From Arenibacter sp. P308M17 (lineage in GTDB: Bacteria; Bacteroidota; Bacteroidia; Flavobacteriales; Flavobacteriaceae), in contig NZ_QVON01000002.1 in NCBI RefSeq assembly GCF_003426735.1, positions 1-64,000 of the forward strand: a DNA stretch of 64,000 bases, in the 5' to 3' direction. Under the pieces are notes generated by a model. That model saw only the letters and a list, made by a program, of their open reading frames with translations. It ran no database searches and was not told where the DNA came from. The translations under genes were made by a program, and so were the position numbers. Positions 7,989 to 14,920 of this stretch are shown here, piece after piece (position 1 is the first letter of the stretch; each line of letters opens with the position of its first letter).

Positions 7989-9383
7989 ATGTTTATCACG
8001 CAGCCAAAAATATTTATTAGCAGTACCATTGCGGATTTGCCCAATGAGCGTTCCGCTGCCTTAAAAGCTGTTGAAAAAGTTGGTGGGTTTCCCTTAATGT
8101 CGGAATTTACAATGGAAGCTCAAAGCGCGGATTCCCTAACAGCATGTTTAAATAAAGTAAAAGAATCAGATATATATATTCTTATTTTAGGTGGTAGATA
8201 TGGTTGGCAACCAGAAGAAAAGGAATCGATTACTGAGTTGGAATATCAAACCGCCCTTGCCGAGAAAAAGCCAATATTGGTCTTTAATACTACATACGCT
8301 AAAGAGCAATTACAAAAGAACTTTGAAGCAAAAGTAGAATCAGCATATTTTAGAAAAACCGTTCGGGATGCCTTTGAATTACAGGTTGAGATTGAAAAGT
8401 CATTGAAAAGAGAGATTGAAGAAAAGCAAAATGAATTTTTCAACAATACCGAACCAGTTTATTCTAATCTAGTAAAAATCAGCTTCCCCAAGCATGTATA
8501 TAGAGCGGAATTGAAAATTGATAAGAATGCCATAAAGGCTGAAATGGAGGAGCGAGGCCTTAAGCTAAAATATCGTCCTGGACTTTTTGATTACGTTATT
8601 TCCGCATTAAGACTAAAAGATATAAGATTTCCTCATGATTGGATACTATGGGGGGATTCAATTCTTACTTTTCATGACCTACAAGACCCTTCCTTGCCAT
8701 TAACAGAAATAATTGATTTAGGTACAGCGGAAAGATTCACATGCGAAGAGATTTATAATAATTCAAAAGATGATTTATCAACCTTTAAATTTCTTCTTAA
8801 AAAATGTTTGGAATCCAAACTTCACAAGTTAAAAATCAAATGGATCAGGGAAGAGGGACTTTTCGCTTTTATACCGACCCAAAAAGACGATTTGGAAAGA
8901 TGGATTGATCGATCTGCAGAATGGGTAAAAGGATCAAAGAAGGCAACCAGAAAAGTTGTAGATATTAAAATGAATCTTAAAAATAAAGAAGAGATTTTCA
9001 ATATGCGATGTAATGCATTTAGAACGCGATTTGAACTTTTTGATAAAGAATGGTTTCTTTCGATTAAACCTGAATGGGTATTTCTATGGCCAGATTTAAA
9101 GGTATCTGCTTTGGGCTTTAAGAATATTCAATGGCTAAAGAAAACCGAAAGAAATATGCATGTGTTCAATCATTTCAATTTTATATTGAGGTACCTACAA
9201 CCATCGATAACAGAACCATTGTTTGATGAATATAGGGATTACCCTTATCTAAAGATTGGACGGATAGAAAAGTTCGATTTTGCCCCAATAGTACCTGACA
9301 TGACTTGGGTTAAATTGGAATCAGCAGCAAGCGAAAAGAAACTAAAGGATAACTTGGGCAACGTAGATTTATTTGATATATGA
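7989..9383 (+). CDS. DUF4062-APAZ effector partner of short Argonaute, 464 aa
   Basis: Residues 1-105 form a DUF4062 domain: FISST (9-13), DLPNER (16-21), sDIYILILGGRYG (60-72) and SITELEYQTA (80-89). DUF4062 belongs to the TIR/STIR-like, nucleoside-hydrolase-related group, so it probably degrades NAD or a nucleotide when triggered. From about residue 165 to the end is an APAZ domain (RTRFELFDKEWFL, IKPEWVFLWPDLKVSALG), which replaces the missing N/L1 domains of the short Argonaute and binds its guide-target duplex. The gene overlaps the Argonaute start by 4 bp, indicating translational coupling. Known partners in this position carry TIR, SIR2 or nuclease domains; a DUF4062 version is unusual. 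Confidence 0.85.
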   Translation: MFITQPKIFISSTIADLPNERSAALKAVEKVGGFPLMSEFTMEAQSADSLTACLNKVKESDIYILILGGRYGWQPEEKESITELEYQTALAEKKPILVFNTTYAKEQLQKNFEAKVESAYFRKTVRDAFELQVEIEKSLKREIEEKQNEFFNNTEPVYSNLVKISFPKHVYRAELKIDKNAIKAEMEERGLKLKYRPGLFDYVISALRLKDIRFPHDWILWGDSILTFHDLQDPSLPLTEIIDLGTAERFTCEEIYNNSKDDLSTFKFLLKKCLESKLHKLKIKWIREEGLFAFIPTQKDDLERWIDRSAEWVKGSKKATRKVVDIKMNLKNKEEIFNMRCNAFRTRFELFDKEWFLSIKPEWVFLWPDLKVSALGFKNIQWLKKTERNMHVFNHFNFILRYLQPSITEPLFDEYRDYPYLKIGRIEKFDFAPIVPDMTWVKLESAASEKKLKDNLGNVDLFDI

Positions 9384-10804
9384 AGGCTGACTATCTAAAT
9401 GAGCCATACCTGTATTTTGGAGAAGGCAAAAGTATATGCCCAAGAGAAGGCATTGCAGGTCTTAAAGTTTACGATACCGTACAAGCTGCTAGAAAGGACC
9501 AATTACTTATCGGAATTGTGGGAATAGAGGAAGATGTAGAAAATTTAAAGGAGTGGTTAAAGCGATTTGAAAGTTTTATTCCAGCAAGTCCAAAAGGGAA
9601 GCAACCTGGGTTATTCAAATCATTTCCGGGCTTTAATCAAGATCAAGGGTTTTGTGCAAAATTTATTTATGACACAAATGTTGAAAGAATATTGTCACCC
9701 AACGAAATAACCAAAGTTCTTGATGCTGATTATCATGAAGACCAAGTGCTTAATGCGGTCGACTTAGTTTCTGAACATGTAAAATTCTTGTCCGATATAA
9801 AAAACTGCGATGTTATAATTTGTATTGTTCCGAAGGCGTTTGAAGGAAAAATTGTAAATGAAAATAAGGATGACCAACCAGTAGAGGAAAATGCCGAAGA
9901 CGAAGAAGGTGTTGAGATGGAATTGAATTTCAGAAGGGCTTTAAAAGCAAGAACAATGCAGTATAATACTCCAATTCAATTAATTAGGGAATATGTATTG
10001 CATGATGACAACAAGTCTCAAGATGCAGCTACCAAAGCATGGAATTTTTGTACAGCTCTTTATTACAAGGGTTTGCAAACCATCCCTTGGAAATTGGAAG
10101 TGGATGAAAACCGACCTAACGTATGTTTTGTTGGTATAGGTTTTTATCGCAGTAGAGACCGTGAGACAGTCCAAACAAGTCTTGCGCAGATTTTCAATGA
10201 AAACGGTAAAGGAGTAATTTTAAGAGGAACACCAGTAATTGAAGACAAAGAAGATAGGAAACCCCATTTAACCTTTGAACAATCTTATTCCCTTTTAAAG
10301 GATGCTTTGTCAAAATATAAATTTGCTACGGGTACAATTCCAGCCCGTTTAGTACTTCATAAAACATCCAAATACTATGAAGACGAAGTAGATGGCTTTG
10401 AAAAAACAATGAATGAAATGGGAATTACTGAGTTCGATATCGTAACCGTGATGGAAACTGACCTGAGATTTTTCAGGAACAACTTATATCCTCCGGTCAG
10501 AGGATCTTTATTTACACTTACTGAGGAAAGATATGTTCTTTACACAAGGGGTTCGGTTCATCAATATCAAACCTACCCAGGCATGTATATACCTGCTCCG
10601 TTGGAAATAAGAATAGTAAAACGAGCTTCATCTGCAAAAACTGTTTGCAGGGAGATTCTTGGTCTTACAAAAATGAACTGGAATAATACTCAATTCGATA
10701 ATAAGTATCCAATAACTATCGCATGTGCTAGAAAAGTTGGAGAAATAATGAAGTATTTGGGAGAAAATGAAATTCCGAAAGAATCTTATGCCTTCTATAT
10801 GTGA
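9380..10804 (+). CDS. Short prokaryotic Argonaute (MID-PIWI), catalytically inactive, 474 aa
   Basis: The protein begins with the short-pAgo signature (LNEPYLYFGEGK, then a GIAGLKVYDT turn) and has a MID domain to about residue 240 with the conserved TPIQLIRE helix (about 197-204) and ATKAWNFCTALYYK. The PIWI domain follows: the first catalytic Asp position reads VCFVGIGFYRS without Asp, and the HRDG-like loop reads LVLHKTSKYY. The slicer tetrad is therefore lost, as in other short pAgos. An acidic insert (EENAEDEEGVEME, about 175-187) interrupts MID. Its expected role is to use a guide to sense invading nucleic acid and activate the coupled DUF4062-APAZ effector, causing abortive infection. 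Confidence 0.92.
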   Translation: MKADYLNEPYLYFGEGKSICPREGIAGLKVYDTVQAARKDQLLIGIVGIEEDVENLKEWLKRFESFIPASPKGKQPGLFKSFPGFNQDQGFCAKFIYDTNVERILSPNEITKVLDADYHEDQVLNAVDLVSEHVKFLSDIKNCDVIICIVPKAFEGKIVNENKDDQPVEENAEDEEGVEMELNFRRALKARTMQYNTPIQLIREYVLHDDNKSQDAATKAWNFCTALYYKGLQTIPWKLEVDENRPNVCFVGIGFYRSRDRETVQTSLAQIFNENGKGVILRGTPVIEDKEDRKPHLTFEQSYSLLKDALSKYKFATGTIPARLVLHKTSKYYEDEVDGFEKTMNEMGITEFDIVTVMETDLRFFRNNLYPPVRGSLFTLTEERYVLYTRGSVHQYQTYPGMYIPAPLEIRIVKRASSAKTVCREILGLTKMNWNNTQFDNKYPITIACARKVGEIMKYLGENEIPKESYAFYM

Positions 10805-10840
10805 TTAAATAATTGAAAAGTTCAAAAAAAGGATAAAAAG

Positions 10841-11017
10841 ATGCCAAAAAAACGATCAGAACATGTCATTTATGATTACAAAATGGAAATAGGGCCATTG
10901 CAACTTCAATTGATGTTTGGCTCAACTTGGAAAGAGGACATTGATATTGCCATAAATTCAATTTTCTGTGACTGTGGTACCTATCACAAGAATTTGATAA
11001 ATATAAAAGTTATATAA
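10841..11017 (+). CDS. Small hypothetical protein after the Argonaute gene, 58 aa
   Basis: An open frame starting MPKKRSEHVIYDYKMEIG follows the Argonaute gene by 36 bp, right after a boundary repeat whose AAAGGAT lies 6 bp before the ATG. It contains a short Cys cluster (FCDCGTYHK) near residues 43-51. It could be a third gene of the Argonaute unit or the start of a truncated gene. I do not recognise it. Confidence 0.45.
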   Translation: MPKKRSEHVIYDYKMEIGPLQLQLMFGSTWKEDIDIAINSIFCDCGTYHKNLINIKVI

Positions 11018-11165
11018 ATAATCTTAATGTTATAATTCTAAAGGGATGATGCAGTTCGTGTATAACCATTGCTGCACGCTATATCGAAACAGGGGAACGA
11101 AAGGGTATCGAGAAAATCGCTGGTAAAATTAGACATATAAACAAATTGTAAAACCAAAATAAAGG

Positions 11166-11378
11166 ATGAAAAAAGAAGAAATAGAAAAAATTAATCCTAT
11201 ACTTAAGGAAACGTTTCAACCGTTGTTTGGAAAAGGGTTTATCACCAAAGAAGAATATGATGAAATTATTGCTTCTGAGATATCTAGTCCAGATACTTAC
11301 TTGGTTAACTTATTCGGACAATCTAGAACAAACGAGATCGAAAAAGCAATGAAATTGGATTATTTAAAGTTTAAATAA
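11166..11378 (+). CDS. Small hypothetical protein, 70 aa
   Basis: Unrecognised helical protein (MKKEEIEKINPILKETFQPL). It starts within one boundary repeat (AAAGGATG) and ends within another (AAGTTTAAATAAAGGAT), so the gene is exactly framed by two repeat copies like a cassette. The C-terminal K-F-K matches that of the 73-aa protein at 7721-7942, because both stops lie in the same repeat. Confidence 0.5.
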   Translation: MKKEEIEKINPILKETFQPLFGKGFITKEEYDEIIASEISSPDTYLVNLFGQSRTNEIEKAMKLDYLKFK

Positions 11379-11563
11379 AGGATTGAATTCTGAATATTTC
11401 GGGTATATACTGAGAATTAAAATGGTAATTTAAATATAGTCCCTAGTAATAACCGCCACTAGCACTGAACATACTGTTGACAACTTTACTGATACTTAAA
11501 TCGAATTTTTTTTTTTTTTGACGCCAGTTTTCCAATATTTTTATAGCTTATCAAAACTAACCT

Positions 11564-11779
11564 ATGATAGACAATATCAGGCGTTTATTCGAGCAAATGG
11601 ATGCCCCTACCAGGGAAGTAGCATTGGCCTGCCTTAAGAAAGAGTTCAATGTCAAACACGGGAAATTGGTCAAGAACGAATGGATTATCGGTGGTAAAAT
11701 TCCCGAAGCCTTCCAAGAAAGAACCGTGAAATTGTTTCAGAACCTAATAATGAAACAGGCAATTCTAATAGATAGATAA
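11564..11779 (+). CDS. Small hypothetical protein, 71 aa
   Basis: Unrecognised. It reads MIDNIRRLFEQMDAPTREVA, then a basic middle (KHGKLVKNEWIIGGKIPE) and a helical end. A run of T (11510-11519) and an AT-rich stretch precede the ATG and could hold the promoter. It lies between the boundary-repeat cassettes and the alpha-CTD-like gene. Composition is consistent with a real, compact protein. Confidence 0.45.
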   Translation: MIDNIRRLFEQMDAPTREVALACLKKEFNVKHGKLVKNEWIIGGKIPEAFQERTVKLFQNLIMKQAILIDR

Positions 11780-12248
11780 ATTTCTCTAAGACCTTTAATC
11801 GATTTTAGATCATGGATGCCATTTTTCTTCCAAGCCTCATATTTTTAAATAAACCCCAATATTATTATCTTACTGAAAAGTTCCAATAAAGGATGAAAAT
11901 TTTTCTTCTAAGTCCGATGAATAAATTTTGGATACCTTGAAAAAAGAACAATGTCCGTTGGAACTAATGAAGTCTTTTTGGACGTTTCCAAAAAGGCAAG
12001 CTGTATATTATCTTGTTGCCACGGTAGGGAGAAGGCCAGAATTGAAGATATGTACCCCAAATATTTTACAGAGTTCCTGTGGATTTTACTTTGATCAACT
12101 AGGGTTGTGACTTTAAATCGATTCAGGATTATTTGGGAGCATTCATCCATAAGCATACCAGTCAATAAACCAAGGTGGCCGGTTGAAGGTAATAAAAAAC
12201 ACTAGGATTGAAAGCTAGAACAATCGTGATGCCATCCAAAACCATGTA
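11780..12248. other. Gap with last boundary repeat, no clear gene
   Basis: It contains the final boundary repeat (11877-11894). The ATG that follows opens only 15 codons. Short open frames on both strands around 11908-12165 overlap each other and show no recognisable protein pattern. They may be a decayed gene, but I cannot name it. Confidence 0.4.
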
Positions 12249-12596
12249 ATGAAAAAGGAAATAATCACTTACTATGAATTTTTGGAAGCCCTATCCACCA
12301 TAAGAAGATTCAAGAAACAAGTTCCTCTCCTTTATAAGGAAATGGAAGAGGAGGTCAACTTGATATCCAAATTTGTTAACGTTGACAAGAACACCAAGAT
12401 TTGCCAATTGCCATTGTCCACCCGGGCATTGAACGTATTGAAAGCAATGGACCATATCGATATATGGGAAGGAACGACCCAGGACTTGGCCAAGCTCTCG
12501 ATGAAGAAACTTTTGGGCACCAAGAATGCAGGAAGAAGAACTGTCGACGAGATAAAGGAACTATGTCTGTTCGCCAATCTCCAAATGAAGCCGTAG
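12249..12596 (+). CDS. Orphan RNA polymerase alpha-CTD-like protein, 115 aa
   Basis: Residues 48-108 match the C-terminal domain of RNA polymerase subunit alpha. LPLSTRALNVLK corresponds to the helix holding the DNA-contacting Arg (here Arg59) and Asn (Asn62). TKNAGRRTVDEIKEL corresponds to the NLGKKSLxEI helix-hairpin-helix with Gly95. The domain stands alone, preceded by a 45-residue helical region and lacking the subunit N-terminal domain. It could bind A-tract DNA or compete with the real alpha-CTD at promoters. A role in ICE gene control is inference. A perfect bidirectional terminator follows at 12790-12818. Confidence 0.75.
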   Translation: MKKEIITYYEFLEALSTIRRFKKQVPLLYKEMEEEVNLISKFVNVDKNTKICQLPLSTRALNVLKAMDHIDIWEGTTQDLAKLSMKKLLGTKNAGRRTVDEIKELCLFANLQMKP

Positions 12597-12789
12597 TAAA
12601 AAGAACCCGAATTAGCCATTTAATGGGCTAATTATTGGGAGTTATTAGAAGTTATTAACGCCTAAATAAATGTAAAATATTGATTTACAGTATTTTATGT
12701 ATATTTTCGACTTAAATATACTATTTGTGATACTTTCAAACATTGTATCTTAGCTGTAGCTAGTAACAGAGCTATCTGGCTTGAAACAC

Positions 12790-12818
12790 AAAAGATCGGA
12801 ATTGAGGTCCGATCTTTT
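12790..12818. terminator. Bidirectional terminator
   Basis: A perfect 11-bp stem (AAAAGATCGGA / TCCGATCTTTT) with a 7-base loop and T-runs on both strands. It separates the left cargo from the transfer region. Confidence 0.85.
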
Positions 12819-12924
12819 GATTATTAATGCTCCACAAAACAGTTGAGATATGGAATTTGCATTTCTGTATTTACTACTTTTCTATATGATTCTACGAGAA
12901 TTGAGATAAGTAGTTAAACTTTAG

Positions 12925-12953
12925 AAGCCCTGTTTTATGACGGGGCTTTTTTT
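12925..12953 (+). terminator. Terminator hairpin
   Basis: AAGCCCTG - TTTTATGA - CGGGGCTT followed by seven T. It is the second hairpin in the otherwise gene-free interval 12597-13302. Confidence 0.75.
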
Positions 12954-13160
12954 GTTCCGTACAAATGTAAATATAAATCTTCTTTTGTAGAAACTATATA
13001 TAAATTTAGGAATTTCTCCCAATAACTGTTCTATTCATTTTGCAAGGGTATCGAACCCTCTCAAAACGATTCGGTTATTTCTTGTTTAATATGGCAGGTT
13101 CCAGCCTAAAAATTCATTTTTCATACTTATGCCGCAATTTAATCAAGCCGCATTTGCCCT

Positions 13161-13240
13161 GTCCATGTAGTATTTGAAAAAATGGGGTATCCCTCCTGTC
13201 GGGGGAGCCCACCACAATTTTTTAAAATCTCCACATGGAC
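13161..13240. other. Nested inverted repeats upstream of radC-like gene
   Basis: An outer perfect 8-bp repeat (GTCCATGT 13161-13168, ACATGGAC 13233-13240) encloses an inner GC-rich hairpin (CCCTCC-TGTC-GGGGGAG). The segment is much richer in GC than its surroundings and has no coding frame. A structured leader RNA, a secondary origin or a single-strand promoter are all possible. Nothing in the sequence decides among them. Confidence 0.35.
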
Positions 13241-13302
13241 TTATCCGCACCGCTGCGCTCCTGTTGATTTTTTTCGCCGCATAATCTTAAAAACATACTA
13301 TT

Positions 13303-13764
13303 ATGAAAGACATTCGAATCGCAACCTTTAAAGATTTCGTTGGAGAGTTAACGGCCATTTACAGGAGAACAGAACTACCCACTTTTCAAATAACCTCTTC
13401 GAGTTCCGTGAGAGAGTTCATTTATCCATATTTTGACACTGTAATGGACGATCACGAAGAAGTGAAGGTCATACATTTGAACCGTAAAAATCAGGTGGTG
13501 AATATACACCATCTAACATCTGGCACCGATAACGGTTGTCTCATTTCGACAAAGGATGTACTGCGACAGGCAATCCTGATCAAAACAAGCTCCCTGATAC
13601 TGGTCCACAACCATCCATCTGGTAATCTGAAACCTTCAGAAGCAGATAAACAGATCTCCAACAAATTGAGGGAAGCTTCAAAGTTGGTGGACATATCAAC
13701 CCTTGACAGCATAATAATTACTAGGGAGGGATATTACTCCTTCGCAGATGAAGGGCTTTTTTAG
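13303..13764 (+). CDS. RadC-like JAB/MPN-domain protein, 153 aa
   Basis: This has the JAMM metal-binding signature His102-x-His104-PSG followed by Asp115 (HNHPSGNLKPSEAD), the defining motif of RadC/YeeS-type proteins. It lacks the N-terminal helix-hairpin-helix of chromosomal RadC, as is usual for the short copies carried on Bacteroidetes conjugative elements. The biochemical role of these proteins is unsettled; a DNA-processing or hydrolytic function during transfer is often assumed. It opens the transfer region. Confidence 0.85.
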   Translation: MKDIRIATFKDFVGELTAIYRRTELPTFQITSSSSVREFIYPYFDTVMDDHEEVKVIHLNRKNQVVNIHHLTSGTDNGCLISTKDVLRQAILIKTSSLILVHNHPSGNLKPSEADKQISNKLREASKLVDISTLDSIIITREGYYSFADEGLF

Positions 13765-13847
13765 GCCCTTTGTTTTGCTGTTACAATATTGCTGTAATTG
13801 TACGCTTTTGAGTACATTTGTAATAAATTCAAAAATTTATACCAGTA

Positions 13848-14041
13848 TGGATTATAAGTTTGTACCCCTAAGAAATTGGTTATTGGAACGGGAAGCTCTC
13901 TCTATTAGGAAGTTGGAGGACAACTGTGAAATGCCCAGGGATACCCTACGCCATTTCCTGAATGAAAGAAGGAACTTTCCTGAAAAGCATTATGAATCTT
14001 TATTGAAAGAGTTGGTAAAGTATGGGTTTCATCGGGATTAA
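13848..14041 (+). CDS. Small helix-turn-helix-like protein, 64 aa
   Basis: The start is the ATG at 13848 (MDYKFVPLRNWLLEREALS). An earlier in-frame ATG at 13748 would overlap the RadC-like gene. Residues 20-45 (IRKLEDNCEMPRDTLRHFL) have the spacing of a helix-turn-helix. It may regulate the divergent or downstream transfer genes, but no target is evident. Confidence 0.55.
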
Positions 14042-14402
14042 ATCCTCTACTTAAGAATTTAAAGAAACAAAACCCTAAAGCCAGAGCCATGAGGCCACGC
14101 AGGGCAACAGGTGTTACACTAAAGGGTTTTTGTAAATTTATGGAAGTTTAATTAAATGAAGGTATAATTAGTGTTTTAATGATTGCCATACCTACGCTCT
14201 TAATATTTATCTTTATGCAAAGGTCTAAAACATGTTCTTATGAAATGAGCCATGAAAATTCTTGATATCAACCGAAATCGAAGATTCACGAACTCCAAAA
14301 TTTAAAATAAAAACTCGTGAGTACATGATTATTGGCGAATTACACCCGCCTGAATGAAGTAGTCGGGCAGGTCTGACCTTTTAAAAACAAAAAAATAAAC
14401 AG
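14042..14402. other. Gap without recognisable gene
   Basis: It holds a possible terminator in which AAACCCT (about 14069) can pair with AGGGTTT (about 14123). The remainder is AT-rich sequence leading to the lipoprotein gene at 14403. I see no open frame of note. Confidence 0.4.
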
Positions 14403-14888
14403 ATGAAAATTATTACTAATGTTTTTCTCATTTTTTCTATTTTGATATTTTTTGCATGTAGTAATGATAATGATAATCTTTCAGAATCGGACAAGGCTCA
14501 AGCCTTACTGGGCCAATGGGAATATCAATCTATTATGACCGATAGGGCAGTGGATATCAATGGCGACGGCACCTCAAATATAGATTTGTTCAATACACAG
14601 GAAATCAAACAATGTATCAAAGATAATTTGACCTTTTTTGCTGAAAGGGGAGAAGGCGAGAAAGGTGTTTATAACATTAACGAGAACGGGCTTGCTTGTG
14701 ATGGAAATCAAGCTTTTACTACAATAGAAACCGACACCTATCAACTCGTAAACAATAATCGTATCGTTTTTGAAACACGAAATGAAATGAAGATAATGGA
14801 GTTTACCAAAAATAAACTTGTGGTAGAGACCCAGGATAATCTTGGCGGCACCGATGTTTTGGTAACCATTATTCTCAAAAAAAGTTAA
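14403..14888 (+). CDS. Lipoprotein, lipocalin-like, 161 aa
   Basis: The signal is of lipoprotein type (VFLIFSILIFFAC, Cys19). The mature part begins with an Asp/Asn linker and then LLGQWEYQSI, resembling the entry strand of lipocalin-like domains common in flavobacterial lipoproteins. A DINGDG stretch might bind calcium. It converges with the traQ-like gene, 32 bp apart. Lipoproteins beside transfer operons sometimes serve in entry exclusion, but nothing specific in the sequence supports that here. Confidence 0.65.
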   Translation: MKIITNVFLIFSILIFFACSNDNDNLSESDKAQALLGQWEYQSIMTDRAVDINGDGTSNIDLFNTQEIKQCIKDNLTFFAERGEGEKGVYNINENGLACDGNQAFTTIETDTYQLVNNNRIVFETRNEMKIMEFTKNKLVVETQDNLGGTDVLVTIILKKS

Positions 14889-14920
14889 TTCCTAAAATGG
14901 TTCTTATGTTACCTTTTCCT

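Larger units (their letters stand above)
5608..11895 (+). repeat. Dispersed gene-boundary repeat, consensus AAAAGTTCAAATAAAGGAT
   Basis: At least eight copies lie at gene borders of the left cargo, all in plus orientation: 5608-5626, 5945-5961 (AAGTTCAATAAAAGGAT), 6532-6549, 7931-7946 (AAACGA variant), 10816-10834, 11150-11167 (degenerate 5' half), 11365-11383 and 11877-11894. In the 73-aa and 70-aa genes the repeat includes the last codons and stop (K-F-K-TAA). In four cases the final AAAGGAT lies 0-6 bp before the next ATG and could act as ribosome binding site. I find no similar set elsewhere in the window. Confidence 0.7.

Noticed and set aside
7989-10804. Plain SPARTA (TIR-APAZ) call for the Argonaute operon
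   Set aside because: The N-terminal motifs (FISST, GGRYG, SITELEY) fit DUF4062 rather than the classical TIR pattern, so a simple SPARTA label would hide the difference.
11908-12165. Short open frames on both strands after the last boundary repeat
   Set aside because: They overlap each other, lack start context and show no recognisable protein; possibly a decayed gene.
14403-14888. Entry-exclusion lipoprotein
   Set aside because: Only its position beside the tra operon supports this; the sequence looks like a generic lipocalin-like lipoprotein.
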